A DNA stretch of 64,000 nucleotides from Candidatus Caldisaccharidevorator malaysiensis. GTDB lineage: Bacteria > Armatimonadota > Fervidibacteria > Fervidibacterales > Fervidibacteraceae. Every line of letters starts with the position of its first letter. Within the stretch, counting starts at the first letter, position 1. The translations under genes and the position numbers were made by a program. Where the stretch lies: the NCBI GenBank assembly GCA_025057575.1, contig JANXBO010000005.1, positions 20,618 to 84,617 of the forward strand. The letters run 5' to 3'. Below are positions 55,561 through 63,408 of this stretch, piece after piece. The notes beneath the pieces were generated by a model. It had not been told where the DNA came from. It did not search any database and worked only from the letters and a program-made list of their open reading frames with translations.

Positions 55561-56808
55561 TTGGTAGCCGAAATCATCAGTGTGGGAACGGAACTTCTTT
55601 TGGGTCAAGTGACGGACACTAATGCCTCTTTTCTGTCCCGCCGTCTCGCTGACCTGGGGATTGATCTCTACCGAAGGACAACGGTCGGGGATAATGTCCA
55701 GCGCATCGGTCAAGTGATTCAGGAAGCCCTTTCTCGGTCGGACCTGGCGCTGATGACCGGCGGTCTGGGACCGACTCCGGACGATGTGACTGCCGAAGGA
55801 GTCGCTGTCGCCTTCGGTGTCCGCCTCGTTTTTCATCCTCAGGCGGAGGAATGGTTGCTGCAGCGGCTGTCCTCTCGGGGGATTCGCCCGAGCCCGACCC
55901 TCTTAAAGCAAGCCCTTCTTCCCGAAGGGGCAATCCCCATCCCCAACCCGATCGGCACAGCGCCCGGAATCTGGATGGAAAAAGACGGCAAACGAGTGAT
56001 CGTTCTCCCCGGCGTCCCTTCCGAGATGGAAGCGATGTTTGATGATGAGGTGACCCCCCGCCTAAAAGACTTACTGAAAGGAGATGTCCTGCGGGTTCGG
56101 GTGTTGCGGTTCAGTGGAGTGGGAGAATCGGCGCTGACCGATCGGTTGGCAGACATAATGGGGGGGAGTAATCCTACGGTCGGGACACTGGTCAAACCCG
56201 GCGAAGTGTGGCTGCGTCTGGCGTGCAAAGCCCCTTCGGAGACCGATGCCGAAGCGGCTCTGAATGAACTCCACAAAAAGATCGTTGAAAGAGTCGGTCA
56301 GTGGCTGGTCGGCGTCGGCGAAGATCCCCTTGAGGTCTTGGTGATGGAAGCCCTCAAGGGAAAAGGGTGGACGATTGCGACGGCGGAATCGGTGACGGGA
56401 GGACTGATCGGTGCCCGATTGACCTTTGTTCCCGGCGCCAGCCAGCACTACCGTGGTGGCATCATCGCTTACACGGAAGGGGTCAAGATGAGCCTCCTTT
56501 CTGTCCCTTGGTCGGTAATCGCTGAAAAAGGGGTCGTCAGCGAGGAATGCGCCCGTCATATGGCGGGTTTCGTCCGGACCAGGCTCAGAGCCGATGTGGG
56601 GGTCTCCACAACTGGATATGCCGGTCCGACCGGCGGGGAAGAGGACAAGCCCATCGGGACCGTTTTCATCGGTCTGGTGACTCCCAACGAGACGAAAGTA
56701 GAACGGTATCAACTGAGGGGCAATCGGCAGCAGATTCGGGACGCTGCCGCCCAATTAGCCCTTGCTGTGACCCTCCGCTCGCTCAAGGTCGGCGCAGCGG
56801 GCAAGTGA
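55561..56808 (+). CDS. cinA: CinA-family protein (NMN deamidase / ADP-ribose pyrophosphatase type)
   Basis: 415 residues. The N-terminal MoCF-like domain begins EIISVGTELLLGQVTDTNASFLSRRLADLG and includes LMTGGLGPTPDD and VLPGVPSEMEAMF. The C-terminal CinA deamidase domain has IATAESVTGGLIGARLT and STTGYAGPTGG. CinA proteins recycle pyridine nucleotides and are often linked to competence and RecA. TTG 55561 is preferred over TTG 55528 because the family begins right at AEIISVG and AAGGGGG lies 8 bases before it. The 3' end overlaps the GH78 gene by 26 bases, tail to tail. Confidence 0.93.
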   Translation: MVAEIISVGTELLLGQVTDTNASFLSRRLADLGIDLYRRTTVGDNVQRIGQVIQEALSRSDLALMTGGLGPTPDDVTAEGVAVAFGVRLVFHPQAEEWLLQRLSSRGIRPSPTLLKQALLPEGAIPIPNPIGTAPGIWMEKDGKRVIVLPGVPSEMEAMFDDEVTPRLKDLLKGDVLRVRVLRFSGVGESALTDRLADIMGGSNPTVGTLVKPGEVWLRLACKAPSETDAEAALNELHKKIVERVGQWLVGVGEDPLEVLVMEALKGKGWTIATAESVTGGLIGARLTFVPGASQHYRGGIIAYTEGVKMSLLSVPWSVIAEKGVVSEECARHMAGFVRTRLRADVGVSTTGYAGPTGGEEDKPIGTVFIGLVTPNETKVERYQLRGNRQQIRDAAAQLALAVTLRSLKVGAAGK

Positions 56809-59449
56809 AGTGATAGCGACCGGAAGAGACCTCAAAGACGATAGAGTCGCCCTCCTTTCTTAACAGGCGCACGCCAGGCGACTGGAGAGCGCTCCCTCCC
56901 GACTCCGCCACTTGATCGGCGGATTCGGTCGGAAGATAAACGGAAGCAACGACATTAGGGGGGATTTCCAGCATCAAGTTGAAGGTGTTGTTGGAAACGG
57001 TCCATTCAACAGTGATGGTGCCTGACGGACTTCGGTAACGAGCCTTAACGGGACTCAATCCATTGGGTTGCGGCTGAATCCGGACCCGACGGAACGCCAC
57101 CTCTTCCGCTGCGATGCCCCCCACTGTAGAGAAAATCCATTCCCCGACCGATCCGAAGGCGTAGTGGTTGAAGGAGTTCATCCCTGGGTCCTGAAAGCCC
57201 CTCTCTTCCGTCCACGAGTCCCACCGCTCCCAGATCGTCGTTGCCCCCATTCGGACCATATAGAGCCAGGATGGGTAGGTTTCCTGAAGAAGGAGCCGGT
57301 AAGCGACATCGGTGCGACCCAACTTGGTCAGGGCAGACATCAGATGGAGGGTCCCGACGAAACCGGTGGAAAGATGATTGCCCCGTCCCTCAATGTCGGC
57401 GACCAGATGATGCAGCGCCAAAGCCCTTTTATCCTCCGGCAAAAGATCCAGATCTAAAGCCAGGGCGTAGGCGGTCTGGGTTTCGCCTTTAATCTTGCCG
57501 TCGGGCGAAACATAGGCGTTGACAAAGGCGTGAGCGATCTGGTCAAAAAGTTGCTGATAGGCTTGAGCATCGTCTTGTTTGCCGATGGCAGCTGCCATTT
57601 CGGACATTAGGTGGGTGACCCGGGCAAAATAGGCGGTTGCCAAGACATCCCTCGGTGTTGGGGGACCAGCGGGGACCCAGTCGCCATAGCCAATGTCGGG
57701 TCGCAGAAATCCATCGCTGTTTGCTTTGAGATATTCAATGTATCGGGTCATTCGGTCATAGTATCGTTCAATGACTCTGGTGTCGCCGTAAGTGCGGTAG
57801 AGGACATAAGGAATGACGATGCCGGCATCGCCCCAGGCGGGGGTTCCGAAACCGGCTCCCGTGACGGGCGCCACATCAGGGTAGGCACCATCCTCTCTCT
57901 GTCCGTCGTTCAGGTCAATTAACCATTTGGTCATAAAAGCGGCGATGTCCGACAGGTAAGCAGCCGTCGGGGCAAAGATTTGAGCGTCGCCTGTCCATCC
58001 CTGCCGTTCATCCCTTTGCGGGCAGTCGGTCGGCACTTCCAGGAAGTTGCCCCTCAGTCCCCAGCGAATGTTCTCTATCAGGCGATTGACCAGCGGATGG
58101 GCGCATTGAAAGTCCCCGACCATCGGGACATCAGAGTGGAAAACGATCCCGATGACCGCATCCAAACTGGGTCTCCCAGGGTAACCCGTCACTTCCACAT
58201 AGCGAAAACCTCGGAAAGTAAACCTTGGCTCAAAGACTTCTTCGGGATCGCCGCGGCAAATGTAAGTGTCCGTGTTGCGCGCCCGACGGAGGTTGGTCGT
58301 ATACAAGGTCCCGTCGGGATTGAGCATCTCGGCGAAGCGCAGTTGCACTCGTGTTCCTGCTGGAGCGTTCCGAATCCGCAGGCGCACCACACCGACCATA
58401 TTCTGTCCCATATCGTAGATGAACAGACCCGGTTGGGGCTCGGAAAGGCTTTTCGCCGCTATCTCGGCGACCTTTCGGACGGGTGGTCCTGGATGGCTGG
58501 TCAGTGCCAAGTCAATGTCTTCGGAAACGACCACAGGCTCCCATTGCTGATCGTCAAACCCCGGCTGGTCCCACCCTGGCATCTCCCGTCGGGAATCGTA
58601 GGTTTGCCCGTGATAGAAGTCGGCTTCCAAAATAGGACCATAAGTCGCCTTCCAGGAGCCGTCGGTCGCGATCGTCTCAACCGTTCCGTCTTCCATTTGC
58701 ACTTCCAGTTGCACCCGCAGGCGGGGTTGACCGCCATAAAGATCTCTCTTACCCCAGCCTCCGCAATAGCCGGAATACCAGTCATCAATCAAAACGGCAC
58801 CGATGGCATTGTCCCCTTCCGTCAACAGATCCGTCACTTCATAGGTCCGATAATAAGCCCTTTTTCGGAAGTCCGACCAGCCGGGGATAAAGTAGTCGTC
58901 GCTGACTCTTTTGCCATTGATCCGAACCTCGCAAGAGCCCAGAGCACTGACATAAAGAAAGGCTTTCACTACCTTGCCGGTCAGGCGAAACTCCTTGCGC
59001 AAGAAAGGGGGCGGGGGAAGGATCAAGTCGTCCTTCTTCTCCGTTGAAAAGGGAGCATCGTAACCGATCCATTGGGCTGTCCAGTCGGTTTTGTCAAGAA
59101 GACCCATCGTCCAGCGGGCGATCGGACTCCATTCGGAGACCTGATCGTCCTGATCCCAGACGCGGACCCGCCAGTAGCATTCCATTCGGGAGTGCAGAGG
59201 CTGACCAGCGTAGGGAATCTGATTCATTTGAGACGAAACCACCTTGCCACTGTCCCAAAGGTCGGGTGTGTCTTTTTTTAGTTTTTCCGCAGAGGTCGCA
59301 ACTTGAATCTGATAGGCGGTCTGAAAGAGACCCCTATCATTGGGGGAAAGTGGCAGGCAGATCCAACCCAACCGAGGTGCCCTCTCCTCAATGCCCAGAG
59401 GGTGATACCGATACTCACAGGTCAAATCCGTCGGACGAAGGCGGCTCAC
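56783..59449 (-). CDS. Alpha-L-rhamnosidase, GH78
   Basis: About 888 residues. GH78 is indicated by the N-terminal Bac_rhamnosid N region (ADFYHGQTYDSRRE), the central (alpha/alpha)6 catalytic domain with VPTDCPQRDERQGWTGDAQ (the catalytic Glu region), GDWVPAG and GATTIWERWDSW, and a C-terminal beta domain. It cleaves terminal L-rhamnose from plant or microbial glycans. GTG 59449 is preferred: AAAGGGGG lies 7 bases upstream. The frame runs up to 59500, where MVWLLATMVFF could be read as a weak signal segment, so localisation is uncertain. Confidence 0.92.
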   Translation of the reverse strand: MSRLRPTDLTCEYRYHPLGIEERAPRLGWICLPLSPNDRGLFQTAYQIQVATSAEKLKKDTPDLWDSGKVVSSQMNQIPYAGQPLHSRMECYWRVRVWDQDDQVSEWSPIARWTMGLLDKTDWTAQWIGYDAPFSTEKKDDLILPPPPFLRKEFRLTGKVVKAFLYVSALGSCEVRINGKRVSDDYFIPGWSDFRKRAYYRTYEVTDLLTEGDNAIGAVLIDDWYSGYCGGWGKRDLYGGQPRLRVQLEVQMEDGTVETIATDGSWKATYGPILEADFYHGQTYDSRREMPGWDQPGFDDQQWEPVVVSEDIDLALTSHPGPPVRKVAEIAAKSLSEPQPGLFIYDMGQNMVGVVRLRIRNAPAGTRVQLRFAEMLNPDGTLYTTNLRRARNTDTYICRGDPEEVFEPRFTFRGFRYVEVTGYPGRPSLDAVIGIVFHSDVPMVGDFQCAHPLVNRLIENIRWGLRGNFLEVPTDCPQRDERQGWTGDAQIFAPTAAYLSDIAAFMTKWLIDLNDGQREDGAYPDVAPVTGAGFGTPAWGDAGIVIPYVLYRTYGDTRVIERYYDRMTRYIEYLKANSDGFLRPDIGYGDWVPAGPPTPRDVLATAYFARVTHLMSEMAAAIGKQDDAQAYQQLFDQIAHAFVNAYVSPDGKIKGETQTAYALALDLDLLPEDKRALALHHLVADIEGRGNHLSTGFVGTLHLMSALTKLGRTDVAYRLLLQETYPSWLYMVRMGATTIWERWDSWTEERGFQDPGMNSFNHYAFGSVGEWIFSTVGGIAAEEVAFRRVRIQPQPNGLSPVKARYRSPSGTITVEWTVSNNTFNLMLEIPPNVVASVYLPTESADQVAESGGSALQSPGVRLLRKEGDSIVFEVSSGRYHFTCPLRRP

Positions 59450-59661
59450 TTCAAGACCCCCTTTCCCAAAAAAGACCATCGTCGCCAGCAACCACACCAT
59501 CTGGTGCCGTGACCCTTTGCCACCATCTTCAGTGACTTCCGTTAAGATAACACAAGGAGTCCGATCAGTCTTCTTTTCAATTGTTAATTGGTTCTTAAGT
59601 GACCATCTGACGGTTTACTGGCAACTGCGTCACTGGAATATGAGGGTTACGAGATAAGGTC

Positions 59662-59689
59662 TTGACGGATTTGGGCAGTTGCCTAAAAA
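59662..59689 (+). promoter_or_regulatory. Promoter-like -35/-10 pair before the RAM-domain gene
   Basis: TTGACG at 59662-59667 and TAAAAA at 59684-59689 with a 16-base spacer, about 35 bases before the start of the small RAM-domain gene. A plausible vegetative sigma factor site. Confidence 0.4.
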
Positions 59690-59723
59690 TGAAACAACCA
59701 AGTGCGGCGGTGAGGTGAGTAGG

Positions 59724-59957
59724 ATGGCGAAGGCGTATGTCTTCGTCAAAGTCGGCGTCGGCAGTGCTGAGAGGGTCGCTGCGTGCCTTCGGCAACTTCC
59801 CGGTGTCAAAGGAGCCGATGTGGTTGGGGGGATTTCGGACATTGTCGCTTTCGTGGAGGCAAACGATGCCAAAGGTTTGAGTGAATTGGTTTTGACCCGC
59901 ATCCACGCCATTGAAGGGGTGGCGGAAACGGAAACTCGGCTGATCGTTGAAGAGTAA
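59724..59957 (+). CDS. Stand-alone Lrp/AsnC ligand-binding (RAM) domain protein
   Basis: 77 residues: MAKAYVFVKVGVGSAERVAA at the start and HAIEGVAETETRLIVEE at the end form the alpha-beta RAM fold of Lrp/AsnC regulators, with the typical loop GADVVGGISDIVAFVE. There is no helix-turn-helix, so it cannot bind DNA itself. It may bind an amino acid and modulate another protein. ATG 59724 follows GGTGAGGTGAG. It is isolated: divergent from the GH78 gene and convergent with pilT. Confidence 0.85.
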   Translation: MAKAYVFVKVGVGSAERVAACLRQLPGVKGADVVGGISDIVAFVEANDAKGLSELVLTRIHAIEGVAETETRLIVEE

Positions 59958-60048
59958 AAAGGCGGTGCCTCGGAGTCGAACCCAAGCTGCTGATGTCGGG
60001 GGCCGGCGTAACGGGTAAGGGGCTGTTCACTTAGTCTGATAAAGATCT

Positions 60049-61176
60049 TCAAATCTGTTGCTCGGCTTCCTCTAATTCGGCACCGGCGCGGATTCGCTCG
60101 GGAAACTGTGCATTGCTAATCGCCGTATCGTAAGAGATGATGCCCCGTTCGTAAAGTTCCTTCAAATGGTTTTCCAGGATCGTCATCCCGTGGTCTCTTC
60201 CCAATTGCATCGCTGAGTAAATCATCCCTTCCGATTTGCTCTCTCGGATCATCGTCCGGATGGCAGTGGTCGCAATCAATATTTCGTAAGATAAGACCCG
60301 CCCTGGCTTGTCCAGACGGGGCAATAGGCGTTGACAGATGATCCCTTGCAGGGATGCACTCAACTGAGCCCGCGCCAGAGTTTGCTCGTGAGCAGGAAAC
60401 ATATCAATTATCCTGTTGATCGTCTCTGGCGCCCGACCTGTATGAAGAGTCGCCAAAACCAGGTGTCCTGTAGAGGCGGCTTCCAAAGCGATCGCAATGG
60501 TCTCTAAATCTCTCGCCTCCCCGATCCCGATGACATTGGGGTCTTGCCGGAGAATGTGGGCAAGGGCTTCGGAGAAACTCTTTACATCAGTGCCAACTTC
60601 CTGTTGGACGATGACGCTCAGACGGTTTTCGTGGTAATACTCAACGGGGTCTTCAACGGTGATGATCTTGCACCGTCTCTCTCTGTTAATAAAGTCCAAA
60701 AGAGCGTAGAAGGTTGTCGTTTTGCCCGATCCGGCAGGTCCGACGATTAAGATCAGCCCCGTCGGTTTTCGTGCCAGTTCCTTAACAACCTCTGGCAAGC
60801 CGGTCTCTTCTAAAAGCATCAGACTTTGTCTGCCGATTCGGATAGCCGCTTCCGTGTTGCCCTTGTGGCGATAGAGAGTCACCCGAAAGTAACCCACATT
60901 GTCAACCGAGTAGCCGAAGCAGATGGACCAGTTCTGCTCAAAAAAGGTTTTCTGACTTTCGGAAAGCATAGAGAGGCAGAGGGCTTCCGTCGCCTCTTTG
61001 GTCAGCCGCTCGCCGGGAACGCTGATTAGTTCACCGTGCACGCGCACAATGGGTGGCATCCCAACGATCAAATGGAGGTCGGAAGCATCCTGACTGATGG
61101 CATAGCGAAGTAACTGATGCAACGCATCCGACGCTGTGCGGTGCTGCCCGATCTCCGTCAATGGTTTCCCCCTCAC
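60049..61176 (-). CDS. pilT: Twitching-motility ATPase PilT-like
   Basis: 375 residues from GTG 61176, which overlaps the stop of the preceding gene as GTGA. The T2SS/T4P ATPase blocks are present: Walker A GPAGSGKTTTFYALL (about residue 145), Asp box ITVEDPVEY, Walker B RQDPNVIGIGEARD, and His box STGHLVLATLHTGRAPETINRI. The PilT-type C-terminal AIRTMIRESKSEGMIYSAMQ supports retraction ATPase rather than PilB. It would power disassembly of the pili built from prepilins like those at 15-17 kb. The reading frame is open a further 288 bases upstream, but that part is the shadow of the neighbouring gene. Confidence 0.92.
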   Translation of the reverse strand: MRGKPLTEIGQHRTASDALHQLLRYAISQDASDLHLIVGMPPIVRVHGELISVPGERLTKEATEALCLSMLSESQKTFFEQNWSICFGYSVDNVGYFRVTLYRHKGNTEAAIRIGRQSLMLLEETGLPEVVKELARKPTGLILIVGPAGSGKTTTFYALLDFINRERRCKIITVEDPVEYYHENRLSVIVQQEVGTDVKSFSEALAHILRQDPNVIGIGEARDLETIAIALEAASTGHLVLATLHTGRAPETINRIIDMFPAHEQTLARAQLSASLQGIICQRLLPRLDKPGRVLSYEILIATTAIRTMIRESKSEGMIYSAMQLGRDHGMTILENHLKELYERGIISYDTAISNAQFPERIRAGAELEEAEQQI

Positions 61177-61889
61177 CGTCCTGCTCCTCTCGCCATCAGC
61201 AAACGCCAGACAAGAAACGCCGTCAGCCCCATCGTCAGCAAAAGGACGGTCGTTTGAAACCAGCCACCTACCACAACGATCCCTGGTCCCCCAGGCACCG
61301 AAGGCGGGTAGGCGGCAACAATCAAGCCTATCAAAAGAAAGTAAGCAGATAGAATGAGCGATAGGACTCCCATTTTCTGCTCCGTCCCTGCCGGTGGAAG
61401 ATTCCAACGACTCCAGATCAGAAAGAAGGTCCGATAGACGCTGTAGACCGACAGACCGACACATCCAAGAAGAGCCAAATAAGAGACGGTGGCACCCATT
61501 GTGAGAAAGAAAACAGCCAAAAGGACCAGGGCACTGAGAAAGAGGAGAAGAGCATCCCGACGATTGCCAAAAAGGAAATCGCCCGCACCGGGAAGAAAAC
61601 CGACAAAGGAACGGAAGTAAATGCTAGCGATGACCATCCCAGGTGCCGTCGACAGTCGCTCCCTAAGCCAGGTTGTAGTCGGACGGAAACGGGATGGGAC
61701 TGCTGTTAGCCAGCCGAAGTATCGCTTGCGCCGGGCTTCGCTAATTTCCTGCGGAGTTCGCCTGAGGTAACGATCTCTTCTTCTTGGGGGATAAAAGGTC
61801 CCGTCGCTGTCAAGGGACATCAAAGCGCCACAGGTCGGGCAACGACCGTGGTCAGTGATGATCTGACCGCAACACGGGCAGGACGCCAC
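61173..61889 (-). CDS. Zinc-ribbon membrane protein of unknown function
   Basis: 238 residues. The N-terminus has two CxxC pairs (CPCCGQ and CPTCGA), a zinc ribbon, then a basic segment YPPRRRDRYLRR and four or five transmembrane helices. GTG 61889 is the start with AGGAG 12 bases upstream. It sits between the DUF2997 gene and pilT and overlaps pilT by 4 bases (GTGA), so it is the physical link between the AAA/DUF1257 cluster and the pilus ATPase. I do not recognise a named family. Confidence 0.7.
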   Translation of the reverse strand: MASCPCCGQIITDHGRCPTCGALMSLDSDGTFYPPRRRDRYLRRTPQEISEARRKRYFGWLTAVPSRFRPTTTWLRERLSTAPGMVIASIYFRSFVGFLPGAGDFLFGNRRDALLLFLSALVLLAVFFLTMGATVSYLALLGCVGLSVYSVYRTFFLIWSRWNLPPAGTEQKMGVLSLILSAYFLLIGLIVAAYPPSVPGGPGIVVVGGWFQTTVLLLTMGLTAFLVWRLLMARGAGR

Positions 61890-61895
61890 TTTTTA

Positions 61896-62126
61896 TCAGC
61901 GGCTCCTTTTCACCTGGGCGCTGACCTTCTTCTGTGTGACGACCTCAACGGGCTGCTCATAGTATTCACTGGTCAACTGCTTGTCCTCCACTTTCCCGCC
62001 GAGAATGTCCTCAAACAAATCAATGTATTCCAGGCATTGTTTCCCTTTCGCACCTTTGACCCAGACTTTCACTTTTCCGGAAGGGTCTATCTCAATGTCC
62101 AATTCGTGGTAGCGACTTCGGGTCAT
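61896..62126 (-). CDS. DUF2997-like small protein
   Basis: 76 residues from ATG 62126, which follows AGGAGGGAAGAAG. The core DIEIDPSGKVKVWVKGAKGKQCLEY matches the DUF2997 pattern (an IEIDxxGxVxxxVxGxxGxxC strand-loop-helix), and a basic tail ends KVSAQVKRSR. In cyanobacteria and many other bacteria DUF2997 genes neighbour Ycf35 (DUF1257) and AAA genes, as here. The biochemical role is unknown. Confidence 0.7.
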   Translation of the reverse strand: MTRSRYHELDIEIDPSGKVKVWVKGAKGKQCLEYIDLFEDILGGKVEDKQLTSEYYEQPVEVVTQKKVSAQVKRSR

Positions 62127-62137
62127 CTTCTTCCCTC

Positions 62138-62920
62138 CTACAGACCCAAAAGGGACCGAATGCGAGCCAACCAGCCCTTTGACGGCTCGGCTGCATAGGA
62201 CTGGGGTATTGGACAACCAGGATCCAGGGCGAGGGCGCGCCGAAAGTAAACTTGTGCCTGGGCGGGGCTGTTGAGGGCTTGGTAGGTTTCTCCGAGAAGG
62301 ACCAAAATTTCAGGGCGATCGGCGACGGCAACTTGTGCCGGTTGGGCGAACTTCAAGGCCAGTTCTGGGGCGCCGTAGCGAAGGGCTAAGCGTCCCGCAT
62401 CCACCACGGTCTGCCACGACCCCCTTCCCTCTTCCACGGCTTTCTCCAGGCAATAGCGGGCGTTGGGCGAGTTTTCCAAAAACAAGACAGCAGCCCGAGC
62501 CAGCCATAAAAGGGGATCGTCCGTCTTTTTCTCTTGAAAGGCAGCATCTACAAATGCTAGACCCTTTTCCGTATCCCCTGCCACAGCCATAATCCAGCCC
62601 TTCATAGCCAAAAGGGACGGATGATCATTAAAACGGTCAAGCCCCCGGTTGCACCAGACTAACGCCTCTTCCAGTTCCCCGATCTCTAAAAGGGCACGGA
62701 CCTGACCGACCCAAGCCTCCACACGTTGCCGATCGTGCCTTAAGGCTCTGGAGTAGTTGCGCAGGGCACTCTCATAGTCTCGGCGGTAAAAGTCCCGTTG
62801 TCCTGCCTCAAAAAAATGGTGGGCATCGTAGATAGGAACCGGCTTGCCCTCAGATGGGACTGGGGGTTTCTCTTCAAGTTCCAAATGGCGAAACCGTTTG
62901 GGCAGCGTTTCGTCGCTCAT
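62138..62920 (-). CDS. Tetratricopeptide-repeat protein
   Basis: 260 residues with at least four TPR-like units: YRRDYESALRNYSRALRHD, LLEIGELEEALVWCNRGLD, AGDTEKGLAFVDAAFQEKK and LNSPAQAQVYFRRALALDP. There is no signal peptide or transmembrane helix, so it is a cytoplasmic scaffold. Its ATG overlaps the stop of the DUF1257-like gene as ATGA (62917-62920), so the two are translationally coupled. It likely mediates contacts between members of the surrounding cluster. Confidence 0.85.
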   Translation of the reverse strand: MSDETLPKRFRHLELEEKPPVPSEGKPVPIYDAHHFFEAGQRDFYRRDYESALRNYSRALRHDRQRVEAWVGQVRALLEIGELEEALVWCNRGLDRFNDHPSLLAMKGWIMAVAGDTEKGLAFVDAAFQEKKTDDPLLWLARAAVLFLENSPNARYCLEKAVEEGRGSWQTVVDAGRLALRYGAPELALKFAQPAQVAVADRPEILVLLGETYQALNSPAQAQVYFRRALALDPGCPIPQSYAAEPSKGWLARIRSLLGL

Positions 62921-63396
62921 ACTCTTCGTCTCACTCTGAGGCGGATCACCTGATTCTGGTCTACTTCCTCGTTAACGATGGTAAACCCTCGCTTTTTCAG
63001 TTCCTCCCGGAGCCTCTGATGGGCAGTCTTTTGGAGAAGCCTCTGGACAATTTTGTTGCCAAGGGCTTGAAGTTCCTCCTCACTCTTCCCTTCGCCGTCC
63101 AGATGCACTCGGACCCGTCCCCGAGCGTCCCTGGTCACCGTCATTGTTACCCCACCCAGGTCGTAAGAGACCGATTGGTCTCGCTCCAGGGCAGCCTCCA
63201 AAGCCCGTGCCGTCGGAACGTCCAGGGAGACGGAACGAGCTTTCTTCTTTTTGTTCAGGTGGGCAATCTCTTCTGCCGTCATCAACTCCCTGGTCATCAT
63301 CCTCAGACCCATTTCGGCGCAGACAGCTCCGATGGCTGCCAACATTGCTGCCCAGCCTCCGAAAACAGCGGGCGTTAGGACAAAGACCACCGACAT
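62917..63396 (-). CDS. DUF1257 (Ycf35-like) protein with N-terminal hydrophobic segment
   Basis: 159 residues from ATG 63396, after AGGAGGGAGGTCC. The C-terminal part RLREELKKRGFTIVNEEVDQNQVIRLRVRR resembles the Ycf35/DUF1257 ending, and the centre DLGGVTMTVTRDARGRVRVHLDG is a beta sandwich-like stretch. The N-terminus differs from cyanobacterial Ycf35: a hydrophobic segment (VVFVLTPAVFGGWAAMLAAIGAV) suggests membrane attachment. It overlaps the TPR gene by four bases and lies 12 bases after the AAA gene. Function unknown. Confidence 0.65.
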   Translation of the reverse strand: MSVVFVLTPAVFGGWAAMLAAIGAVCAEMGLRMMTRELMTAEEIAHLNKKKKARSVSLDVPTARALEAALERDQSVSYDLGGVTMTVTRDARGRVRVHLDGEGKSEEELQALGNKIVQRLLQKTAHQRLREELKKRGFTIVNEEVDQNQVIRLRVRRRV

Positions 63397-63408
63397 TGGA
63401 CCTCCCTC

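Noticed and set aside
59961..60010. tRNA or tmRNA 3'-end-like sequence on the minus strand (GGGTTCGACTCCGAGGCACC)
   Set aside because: The T-loop-like GTTCGAC is present, but the T stem has a mismatch, no matching 5' acceptor strand is found within about 100 bases, and no CCA follows. At most a fragment.
61177..61464. 96-residue N-terminal extension of PilT
   Set aside because: It is encoded antiphase to the zinc-ribbon membrane gene, has no PilT similarity, and GTG 61176 with GTGA coupling gives a normal PilT length.
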